Below, one piece after another: positions 34,578 to 41,752 of a stretch of DNA of 64,000 bases. The translations under genes and the position numbers were made by a program. Below the pieces are notes generated by a model. It did no database searches and had not been told where the DNA came from. It saw only the letters and a program-made list of their open reading frames with translations. Origin of the DNA: Streptomyces sp. SID12501 (lineage in GTDB: Bacteria; Actinomycetota; Actinomycetes; Streptomycetales; Streptomycetaceae); contig NZ_JAAGLU010000023.1 in the NCBI RefSeq assembly GCF_010550245.1, positions 62,001 to 126,000 on the forward strand, given 5' to 3'. Numbering within the stretch: position 1 is the stretch's first letter; each line of letters begins with the position of its first letter.

Positions 34578-36726
34578 GGTGAGCCCGCACGTCCGGTGCG
34601 TCCGCCTGCTCCGCCCATTCGGTCCACAACTGGGCGGCCAACACCGCGCCCGTTGCAGTGAGTTCACGCTCAGGGAGTGCGGTCAGCTCGACCAGGGCGC
34701 GTACGGCGTCCTCGCGACGGGAGCTGCCGAGCTGCTCGAAGGCCTCGTCGAGAAGGCGGCCCGCGCGGTTGCCCAGGACGTTCAGATCACTTGTCTCCCG
34801 GAGGGAAGTGAGCCTGACCCGCCGCCCCAGGCGCGGCAGTTCGCGCGCGAACTCCTCCGGCGTGAAGTCGACCGCCACCCCCAGTGCTCCCGGTCCGTGA
34901 GTGCCGAGTCGCAGCCCGCTGCCCGGCGCGAGCGGGGTGACGGTGGTGACGAGGAACGCATTGCGGTCCCTGGACCACCGTGGCAACCGGGCGTCGAGCA
35001 GTTCGTACGCTCGCCTCAGACGCTCGGCGAAGGACGCGGGGGTCGGCCCGGAGGCGAGGGGGACGGGGAAGCAGTCGCGGTAGGGGTCCGCGTCGTCGAC
35101 CACCAGGGCCGGGCGTCCGGGCAGTTCCACGGTGTCCAGCGGACGCCACTGGAAGGCGGCAGCGGCGTCGGTGAGCTGTACCTGTACGGGGCCCGCCGCG
35201 CCGAACACGCAGAAGCCGCCCGGTGTCGCCTTGACTTCGACCCGGCCCGGTTCCGCCAGTGTGAACGTGCCCAGCGTAGGGAGGTGGAAAGCTCGATCGG
35301 GCTGGTCCCAGCCGAGCATCACATCGGCGCCGGCCCGCACTGCCGCCGCGAAGGCCAGGGCCATGAAGCGGGGGAGGCCGGCGGCTTCGTGCCGGGACCG
35401 GAGCAGCGAGGTGCGGACGTAGGGGTGGGCGAGAACTCCATTGAGGTGCTGGGTGGTGTCGTACCCGGAGTCCAGCTCCAGCAGGGTCCGCCAGGCGTCG
35501 TCCCAGCCCGGCTCCGGTGCCAGGTCGTCGTGTGCGACCAGCAGTAGGGTCCGGTCCAACTCCAGCTGGGAGAAACTGAGTTCGTCCGAACGGCAGACCC
35601 CCGGGGCGAGCGCGCGGTCCGTCACCCGCTCGGCGATGCCGTCCACCAGGGCGCGCAGATCGGCGCAGAAGACGGAAGGGTTGTCGAACTCGCGTTCGGC
35701 GCTGTAGCGATGGGCGTACAGCCCGCCGCCGCAGGAGTCGACCACCGGACACCGGCGGCATGCCTCGCTGACACCGGCCAGCCCGCGCTGGCGGGCCAGC
35801 ACCCCCTCGTGCTGGGCGAACTCCTCGAAGCCGTGCCGGAAGACGTCGTATCCCGTGGCCGCGGCTCCGTCGAAAGCCGTCTTGAGCGAGTCCGCCTGCT
35901 CGAAACTGCCGTCCGTCTCGACCACCGCGAGGTCGGACGGCGCGAGTCCCATCGCCTCGGTCAGGCTGGGGCCCCCGCGCAGGGTGCTGAGCACCGACTC
36001 GAACGTACGTACGGGAATCCGGCGCCCCTGCTCGTTCCAGAGATCGAAAACCGTGAGCAACCAGTCCGCGTAGGGGGTCGGTGATCCGGAGGGGTTCGGC
36101 GGCGGGTGCTCCCACGTTGAGTGCGGTAGCAAATAATCGATACGGGGAGGGTTGAGAGCGGTGAGTGCTTCGTGCACGGTGGCAGGATCATTGGCGACAT
36201 CCACGGTGCAGAGCAGGCCACCGAAGAGGTGGCGGTATTCGGGAGTGCGCAGGAGATCGATTCCGCGCAGTACACGGTCGTAGCTGCTGCGGCCTCTGCG
36301 ATCGAGTCTGTGGCGGTCGTTGGCGACGCGGTCGCCGTCGAGCGAAATGCCCACCCTGACGCCGAATTCCGCGAAGACGTCCAGGTGACGCGGGCTCAGC
36401 TGGATTCCGTTGGTGTGAATCTGGAGGTCCAGTGTGGTGACCGGAGCGAGGGTCCGTGTGAGTTCCGCGCAGATTCTCCTGAGCCGGGCGGGGCCGCAGA
36501 GGAGCGGCTCGCCCCCATGGAGGATGATCGCCACGGAAGGGAGCTTGTGAGCCTCGGCGTAGGAGGCGAACCGGCGGGCGGTCCGGGTGAGTGCCTCTTC
36601 GGAGATGACGACCGGGCGAGCCTTCCACCCCTGGTCGGCATGCTCGTACACGTAGCAGTGGTCGCAGGCCAGGTCACATCTGCTGTGCACCTTGAGAACC
36701 AGCTGCTGGAGGGAAGGGCTCGTCAC
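34570..36726 (-). CDS. fxsBH: FxsBH: radical SAM/SPASM cyclophane maturase with inactivated beta-hydroxylase-like extension
   Basis: A 718-residue protein. Residues ~8-230 are a radical SAM domain with C17-x3-C21-x2-C24 (CDLACDHC) and GGEP. SPASM cysteines are C323, C326, C332 and C354, which bind auxiliary iron-sulfur clusters. Residues ~420-715 resemble the aKG-HExxH peptide beta-hydroxylase family (DDADPYRDCFPVPLA, TTVTPLAPGSGL), but no HExxH exists anywhere; the matching stretch reads RELPRLGRRVRLTSL. FxsB enzymes form three-residue aryl cyclophanes in FxSxx-COOH precursors. The GTG start is forced by an in-frame stop just upstream, and GGAG sits only 1 nt before it, so initiation may be weak or coupled. 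Confidence 0.92.
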   Translation of the reverse strand: MTSPSLQQLVLKVHSRCDLACDHCYVYEHADQGWKARPVVISEEALTRTARRFASYAEAHKLPSVAIILHGGEPLLCGPARLRRICAELTRTLAPVTTLDLQIHTNGIQLSPRHLDVFAEFGVRVGISLDGDRVANDRHRLDRRGRSSYDRVLRGIDLLRTPEYRHLFGGLLCTVDVANDPATVHEALTALNPPRIDYLLPHSTWEHPPPNPSGSPTPYADWLLTVFDLWNEQGRRIPVRTFESVLSTLRGGPSLTEAMGLAPSDLAVVETDGSFEQADSLKTAFDGAAATGYDVFRHGFEEFAQHEGVLARQRGLAGVSEACRRCPVVDSCGGGLYAHRYSAEREFDNPSVFCADLRALVDGIAERVTDRALAPGVCRSDELSFSQLELDRTLLLVAHDDLAPEPGWDDAWRTLLELDSGYDTTQHLNGVLAHPYVRTSLLRSRHEAAGLPRFMALAFAAAVRAGADVMLGWDQPDRAFHLPTLGTFTLAEPGRVEVKATPGGFCVFGAAGPVQVQLTDAAAAFQWRPLDTVELPGRPALVVDDADPYRDCFPVPLASGPTPASFAERLRRAYELLDARLPRWSRDRNAFLVTTVTPLAPGSGLRLGTHGPGALGVAVDFTPEEFARELPRLGRRVRLTSLRETSDLNVLGNRAGRLLDEAFEQLGSSRREDAVRALVELTALPERELTATGAVLAAQLWTEWAEQADAPDVRAHHG

Positions 36727-36866
36727 ACTCCATCATTGCAAATCAGCTATGCACCTTGCGGCCAACTCATCAAAATTTCACCGAAGTTGACGAGGGTGAC
36801 ACCTCTGACGTGGGGAGCATCCGACGGTGGGGCCGCCGGATACACCTGTCCGTGTGAACCTCAGAC

Positions 36867-37043
36867 TCAAACCGCCGAGTTGAAGGTGGGGTGGTCCGGA
36901 CGCCTGTCGGGACTGCCCGGCAACCGCCCGATCGTGTTGTTGACCGCGGGCGAGTGGGGGGAGAGGTCCGCCAGCGGGGTCTGCCGGTGACGCGTCGGCC
37001 GAGCGCCGATCGAGGGCGCTTCCTGTGGCTGATAGAGGCTCAT
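36867..37043 (-). CDS. fxsA: FxsA: FxSxx-COOH cyclophane RiPP precursor peptide
   Basis: A 58-residue peptide starting MSLYQPQEAP and ending HPTFNSAV, so the C-terminus is F-N-S-A-V-COOH and fits FxSxx-COOH exactly. A mid-region RQTPLADLSPHSPAV resembles the TPLPDL-type leader segment of this precursor family. AAGGAG lies 13 nt before the ATG, rather far. The gene is 140 bp upstream of fxsBH and first in the operon. The maturase should crosslink the Phe aromatic ring to the residue two positions on (Ser). Little besides the C-terminal motif is diagnostic, but the genomic position makes the call strong. Confidence 0.87.
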   Translation of the reverse strand: MSLYQPQEAPSIGARPTRHRQTPLADLSPHSPAVNNTIGRLPGSPDRRPDHPTFNSAV

Positions 37044-37160
37044 GACTGGCTCGTAGCTCCTTCTGCTGGCGCTGTCCAGCCCCCTTGTCGCCGGTTGGGA
37101 CCCGCCAACGCCAAGAAAGTCTGGTTTTGATGCGGACGATACCTGAGGGCGACCCCGAGG

Positions 37161-38156
37161 ATGGAACCTGCCCATTCGATTTCAGGCTCTGATCACCAAG
37201 AGTGGGCAATTGAGTGGGCAATGGCCGCGGGGGTGAGTCAATTGCACGCCAGTACTCCGGGTCCCAGTGTCACGCTGAGTGAGAATGATCTCCCACCGCT
37301 CTTTGTCGTGAGTGACCGGCGGGCACTGAGCCGTCAGAGTGAGTCCTTCTATGCGGTGCGCACGCAGTTGATGCTCCTGCTGTCGGCGACGGCGATGGCC
37401 ATGCTGGCGGAACGCTTTCACAGTCATATTCCAGCGGCATTGGCGGCGCTGCTTTACGCCTTCACTATTGCTATCGGCCTCTACACCGCCCGCCGCCGGG
37501 CCCGCGCCCAGTGGCGGGCGCACCGCGACGTGGCAGAGCTGCTGAAATCGCTGGCCTGGCAGTACATGGTGCACGGGGGCCCGTTCCACTCCCGGGTCGC
37601 CGACCCCGACGGGCTGTTCGCGGAACGGCTGGAGGAGCGGCTTCGGGAACTCGTACGGGTGGGGTGGGAGGACTCCCGCAACGGGGTCCACGCTCGTGGA
37701 GTCGGACAGATCACCCCGGTCATGCGGGCGGTGCGCGCCAAGCCCTTCGCCGCGCGCCGGGACATCTATCTCCGCGACCGGTTACTGGAACAGTTCGTCT
37801 GGTACAAGAACCGTGCCGCCGAGTCGCATCGCGCCTCCGTGCGCTGGTCCTCCGTGACAGCCACGCTGACGCTGCTCGCTCTGCTGGCTTCCGTGCTCAG
37901 GGCCGTCGGTGTGATCGGCGGCTGGGACCTCACCGGGTTCCTCAGCGCCGGCGCGGCGGCCGGAGTGGCCTGGCAGGAGGTGCGGCGGCACAGGCCGTTG
38001 ACGTACGCGCACTCCCTCATCGAACAGAGCCTGGAGACACTGCGCGTCTCGATGTCCAGGACGGTCACGGAGTCGGGGTGGGCGGAGGCGGTGGCCGAGG
38101 CCGAGCGGATCGTGTCGCCGCAGCACACCGACTGGCTGGTGCGGTTCGGTGGTTGA
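37161..38156 (+). CDS. DUF4231/SLATT-like four-TM membrane protein with a TTA codon
   Basis: About 331 residues. ATG 37161 (GAGG adjacent); ATG 37221 is an alternative. Two helical hairpins are predicted: LMLLLSATAMAMLAERFHSHIPAALAALLYAFTIAIGLYTA (~70-110) and VTATLTLLALLASVLRAVGVIGGWDLTGFLSAGAAAGVAW (~235-275). Between them lies a charged cytoplasmic stretch with RDIYLRDRLLEQFVWYKNRA, typical of DUF4231/SLATT proteins. SLATT proteins are predicted membrane effectors in nucleotide-dependent conflict systems. Codon 208 is TTA (37782-37784). It is divergent from fxsA and convergent with a SLOG-like gene. Confidence 0.72.
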   Translation: MEPAHSISGSDHQEWAIEWAMAAGVSQLHASTPGPSVTLSENDLPPLFVVSDRRALSRQSESFYAVRTQLMLLLSATAMAMLAERFHSHIPAALAALLYAFTIAIGLYTARRRARAQWRAHRDVAELLKSLAWQYMVHGGPFHSRVADPDGLFAERLEERLRELVRVGWEDSRNGVHARGVGQITPVMRAVRAKPFAARRDIYLRDRLLEQFVWYKNRAAESHRASVRWSSVTATLTLLALLASVLRAVGVIGGWDLTGFLSAGAAAGVAWQEVRRHRPLTYAHSLIEQSLETLRVSMSRTVTESGWAEAVAEAERIVSPQHTDWLVRFGG

Positions 38157-38307
38157 CCGACGGATCCGACGGGGCCGGTCCGGTTCGGAGACCGAGCTGT
38201 GGATGTCCCGCCTCCGGCAGGAGAGCCGACTGTGCGCGTGCCGTGGCGGACCAGGTCCAGGGCCAGGATCGATGGACGGGGACGCGGACGGGGACGGATC
38301 GGAGATG

Positions 38308-38335
38308 TCGGGGCCCCGAGGCACCGAGGCCCCGA
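38308..38335. terminator. Hairpin between convergent SLATT-like and SLOG-like genes
   Basis: TCGGGGCC (38308-38315) pairs with GGCCCCGA (38328-38335) across a 12-nt loop. It ends 8 bp before the SLOG-like stop codon, so it could serve both genes. Confidence 0.55.
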
Positions 38336-38343
38336 GATCGCGG

Positions 38344-38922
38344 TCAGGCGCGTAGCACCCCCGGCCGCCACAGCACCGTCACCGGGACGCCCATGCGCCG
38401 GGCGTACGCCACCACGTCCCCGGTGCCGCCGAGCCCTCGCGCGGGCTGCCCGTCCCACACCGCGACCAACCGGTCGGCGTGGTCGACGATCCAGCGGCCC
38501 GCCGCGAAGTAGGCCTCCTCGTGCGTCGCCTCTTCGGGCAGCTTCACCTGCGTACGGCAGGAGTCGAGGAGACGGCGGTACGCGGCCCGGGTGTCGGCGT
38601 CGCCGAGGTGGGTCTCGTAGTCCATACCGGGAATCACGGCCGTGACCGGGACGCCGCGGTCCAGGGCAATGTCGGCGAACAACTGGTCGGCCCCGGCCGC
38701 GAGGCAGCTCAGGGCCTCCACCTCCTCGTCGCCCCGCAGTTGCCGGCGGATGCCTGTGCGGACGGACGGCAGAACGGCGGCGGGGATCGAGCGGTGCCCG
38801 GTCACGCCGATGCGCGTGCGGACACGGGCCCTGATGTGCGTGCCCAGGCCGGTGTCCATGCCCGTACGGGTGTCCATGGCCGTGCCGAAGCGAGTGCCGT
38901 TGAGCGTGTCGATGTCAGTCAC
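38344..38922 (-). CDS. SLOG-like (Rossmannoid nucleotide-binding) protein
   Basis: A 192-residue protein. GTG 38922 has GGAGGGG 6 nt upstream. After ~37 disordered residues rich in Thr/Gly/Asp repeats, the fold begins with RIGVTGHRSIP. It continues with LSCLAAGADQLFADIALDRGVPVTAVIPGMDYE, an AYRRLLDSC helix and DHADRLVAVWDGQPARGLGGTGDVVAYARRMGVPVTVLW. This GxTGHR...GADxL...VAxWDG...GGTxxxV layout is that of SLOG/LOG-like proteins that bind or process nucleotide ligands. It follows the GAF kinase gene by 33 nt. Pairing with a SLATT-like gene recalls predicted nucleotide-sensing effector systems. Confidence 0.72.
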   Translation of the reverse strand: MTDIDTLNGTRFGTAMDTRTGMDTGLGTHIRARVRTRIGVTGHRSIPAAVLPSVRTGIRRQLRGDEEVEALSCLAAGADQLFADIALDRGVPVTAVIPGMDYETHLGDADTRAAYRRLLDSCRTQVKLPEEATHEEAYFAAGRWIVDHADRLVAVWDGQPARGLGGTGDVVAYARRMGVPVTVLWRPGVLRA

Positions 38923-38955
38923 TGGCTGCCCCTCCGCCGTCCACGGTCCGTGACC

Positions 38956-40488
38956 TCATCCCAGGGTGCCGTCTCCCAGCGGGGCCTGCCAGATGACGGT
39001 CGTACCCGCCGCACCCGGGCCCGTTGCGTCGTCGCCGCTGCCGCCATCGTCGTAGACCGTCAGCCGTACGCCGTCCCGGCCGTCCGGCAGGGCTGCCGTC
39101 GCGTCGACCGTGATCTCGACGCGGGTGACAGCGGGGCGGCGTACGGCGGTCGCGAGAGCGCGGCGCAGGGCGGTGAGGAGCTGGGCGGCGACGGGAGACG
39201 GGACGAGGTGCTCGACAGGGCCGGCGAAATGGACGGAAGGGCGTCGGCCGAGTACCGCCGCCGCACCTGCGGCTTCCCGAAGTACCTTGCCGCGCAGGGT
39301 GGTCGGCGCGTCGGCCGGGGGCTGCTGGAGGGCGAAAATGGTCGTACGGACCTCCTGGACGGTGGCCTGCAGCTCGTCGACGGCATGCCCGAGGATCTCG
39401 CACACCTTGTCGTCGCCCGCGGCCCTGCGCTGGGTCGACTCCAGCATCATGCCGGTGGCGAACAGCCGTTGGACGACGAGATCGTGCAGGTCACGGGCGA
39501 TCCGGTCGCGGTCCTCGTACACCGCGAGGCGGGCACGACGGCGCCGGGCGTCGGCGAGGACGAGTGCGAGGGCGGCCTGCGAGGCGAACTGCGTCGCGAC
39601 GAGCCGTTCCGCGTCGGTGTACGGGCGGTCACCGCGCCGGCGCGGCAGTGCGAGGGTGCCGATCAGCCGCCCCTCGGCCTGCAACGGCAGCAGCATGCTG
39701 GGCCCGAACCGGTGCCGTACCGGGGTCGTCATCCGCGGGTCCGTCGCCGAGTCGTCGACGAACACCGGTTCCCCGCCGAGGAGTTGGATGAGGATGGGAC
39801 TGCCCGGGGCGATGGTGGTCCCGACGATGTCACCGGGATCGTCAAGTGTGGAGGCGGTCACGATCTCCATGCCTCCGGCGTCCGTCGGCTGAAGAATGAC
39901 TCCCGCGGCGGCGTCGGCGAGGAGCCGGGCGCGGTTCGCGACGGTCAGCAGCGCGTCGTCGTCGGCCCCGCCGGTGAGCAGCGCGGTCGTGACGGCGGCG
40001 GCACCCTCGATCCAGCGCTCGCGCTGCCGTGCCGTCTCGTACAGCCGGGCGTTGCCGATCGCGATGCCGGCCTGCGCGGCAAGGACCCTCAGCAACTCCC
40101 TTTCCTCGGAACCGAATTGGGTACCGTCGAGTTTCTCGGCGAGATACAGCCGCCCGAACTCCTCGCCATCGACGTCGATCGGTACGTCGATGACGGTGAT
40201 GCCCTCTCGCTCGGCGCGCCCCAGATCGGCCCTGCGGATCTCCACGAGGCCGTCGTGCCCGGGGTCGGCCATCCCGAATCCCGCGTACCGGGCACCGGTC
40301 AACTCGGCTGCGCCGTCCACGATGTGCTGGAGCGTGGTGCGCAGTTCGAGATCGGTACCGATGCCGAGCACGGCTTCGAGACGGGGCGGCAGAGGAGGAG
40401 AGGGAGAGAAGGGAGACGGAGAGAGGGGAGAGGCAGGGAAGGGGGAAGGAGGGGAAGGGACGGGAGGTGGGTGCGCGTCGTCCGACAT
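38956..40488 (-). CDS. GAF-domain histidine kinase-like protein with degenerate ATPase domain
   Basis: A 510-residue protein. A Pro/Ser-rich N-terminus (~35 residues) is followed by two GAF domains (~36-180 and ~190-330) and a HisKA_3 helix with DRIARDLHDLVVQRLFATGM carrying the phospho-acceptor His. This is the DevS/DosT-type layout. The ATP-binding region looks damaged: the N-box Asn position reads RALATAVRRP, and after VYDDGGSGDDATG the G2 box and lid are missing. It may not autophosphorylate and could act as a ligand-sensing partner. It is the middle gene of an apparent mbl / GAF / SLOG transcript (34-nt gap after mbl). Confidence 0.85.
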   Translation of the reverse strand: MSDDAHPPPVPSPPSPFPASPLSPSPFSPSPPLPPRLEAVLGIGTDLELRTTLQHIVDGAAELTGARYAGFGMADPGHDGLVEIRRADLGRAEREGITVIDVPIDVDGEEFGRLYLAEKLDGTQFGSEERELLRVLAAQAGIAIGNARLYETARQRERWIEGAAAVTTALLTGGADDDALLTVANRARLLADAAAGVILQPTDAGGMEIVTASTLDDPGDIVGTTIAPGSPILIQLLGGEPVFVDDSATDPRMTTPVRHRFGPSMLLPLQAEGRLIGTLALPRRRGDRPYTDAERLVATQFASQAALALVLADARRRRARLAVYEDRDRIARDLHDLVVQRLFATGMMLESTQRRAAGDDKVCEILGHAVDELQATVQEVRTTIFALQQPPADAPTTLRGKVLREAAGAAAVLGRRPSVHFAGPVEHLVPSPVAAQLLTALRRALATAVRRPAVTRVEITVDATAALPDGRDGVRLTVYDDGGSGDDATGPGAAGTTVIWQAPLGDGTLG

Positions 40489-40522
40489 AGGGCTGGCGGG
40501 CTGCCGGTTCGGGAGGCCGGCC

Positions 40523-41560
40523 TCAGGTGGCCAGCGGATCCAGCACCATCGGCTCGATCTTGCCCTCCAGCATGTACCCGAGGCCCTGCACCGCGCACAC
40601 GTCCGGCCGTTCGGCGATGTGCACCGGCATGCCCGTGGCCTGCCGCAGCATCTGGTCGAACCCGGGGAGCAGCGCGCTGCCGCCGACCATCATGATGCCG
40701 CGGTCGGCGAGGTCGGCCACCAGGTCGGGCGGGCAGTCCCGCAGCACCTTCCCGATCCCGTCGAGTACGGCCGTCAGCGGCGTCTGGATGGCGTCGCGCA
40801 CGGCGGCGGTGTCGACCTGGACGGAGCGGGCGAGGCCGGTGGCGACGTCCCGTCCGTGGATCTCGGTGGACTCCGGCCCGTGAGCGGTGAGCCCGTTGCC
40901 GGAGAGGGCGAGCTGCAGCGGACGTACCGACTGGCTGGGCAGCATCAGCTCGTGCTGGTGCCGCAGGTGCTGCACGATCGCGTGGTCCACGGCCTCGCCG
41001 CCGACCGGGATCCGCTGGGCGGTCACGATCGAGCCGAGGGAGAGGACGGCGAGTTGGGTGGCGGCGGCACCGCACACCATGACCATGGTCGCCTCGGGCC
41101 GTTCGACGGGCAGCCCGCACCCCACGGCGGCGGCGACGAGCGTGTCGACGAGCTCGACGCGCCGGGCGCCGAGCCCGACGAGCGTCTCGATGGTCGCGCG
41201 CTGCGCGAGCGGGTCGGCGTCGTGCGGGGTGCAGGCGGCGGCCCGAAGGAAGGGCTTGCGGCGCAGCGTGCGCCGCACCTTGTCGCCGATCAGGTGCCGC
41301 AGCATGCGCTGCGCCATCTCGATGTCGACGACGGTCCCACCGGACACGGGCCGGACGACCCGGATGTAGTGGGGCGTACGGCCCGTCATCTTCTCGGCGA
41401 ACTCCCCGACCGCGATCAGCGCGCCGGTCTTGGTGTTCACGGCGGCGACTGACGGCTGGTCGACGACGAGCCCGGCACCCTTGACGTAGACGCGGGTCCG
41501 CGCGGCCCCGAGGTCGACGGCGAAATGGCAGCGGCGCATCTGTTCCAGACTGACGGTCAT
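40523..41560 (-). CDS. mbl: MreB-like protein Mbl
   Basis: A 345-residue actin-fold protein; GGGAGG lies 7 nt before ATG 41560. It has DLGAARTRVYVKG (phosphate 1 loop), IGDKVRRTLRRKPFLRAAACTP, VCGAAATQLAVLSLGSI (phosphate 2), VGGEAVDHAIVQHL and GIMMVGGSALLPGFDQMLRQATGMPVHIAERPDVCAVQGLG (adenosine motif). The sequence and its neighbours (GAF kinase, carboxyltransferase, matB) match the Streptomyces mbl locus. Mbl works with MreB in spore-wall synthesis. The upstream 192 bp contain an AT-rich stretch (41688-41715) that may hold its promoter. Confidence 0.85.
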   Translation of the reverse strand: MTVSLEQMRRCHFAVDLGAARTRVYVKGAGLVVDQPSVAAVNTKTGALIAVGEFAEKMTGRTPHYIRVVRPVSGGTVVDIEMAQRMLRHLIGDKVRRTLRRKPFLRAAACTPHDADPLAQRATIETLVGLGARRVELVDTLVAAAVGCGLPVERPEATMVMVCGAAATQLAVLSLGSIVTAQRIPVGGEAVDHAIVQHLRHQHELMLPSQSVRPLQLALSGNGLTAHGPESTEIHGRDVATGLARSVQVDTAAVRDAIQTPLTAVLDGIGKVLRDCPPDLVADLADRGIMMVGGSALLPGFDQMLRQATGMPVHIAERPDVCAVQGLGYMLEGKIEPMVLDPLAT

Positions 41561-41752
41561 GGCAGATCCTCCCGAGAGCGCAGACCGTACGGCCACGCCG
41601 GTCGGCGGGCCTCCACTGGCATCGTGCGGGGGGCGGGGGAGTGGGCGCCTGTTGTAGGGGGCCGGGTGGGGTGCCGCCGTATGGGTATTTTATCCTTTAT
41701 GTCTGAATTATGACCAAGGTCCTGAAGGGGGCGGCCGAAGGTCCCGGGAGGG

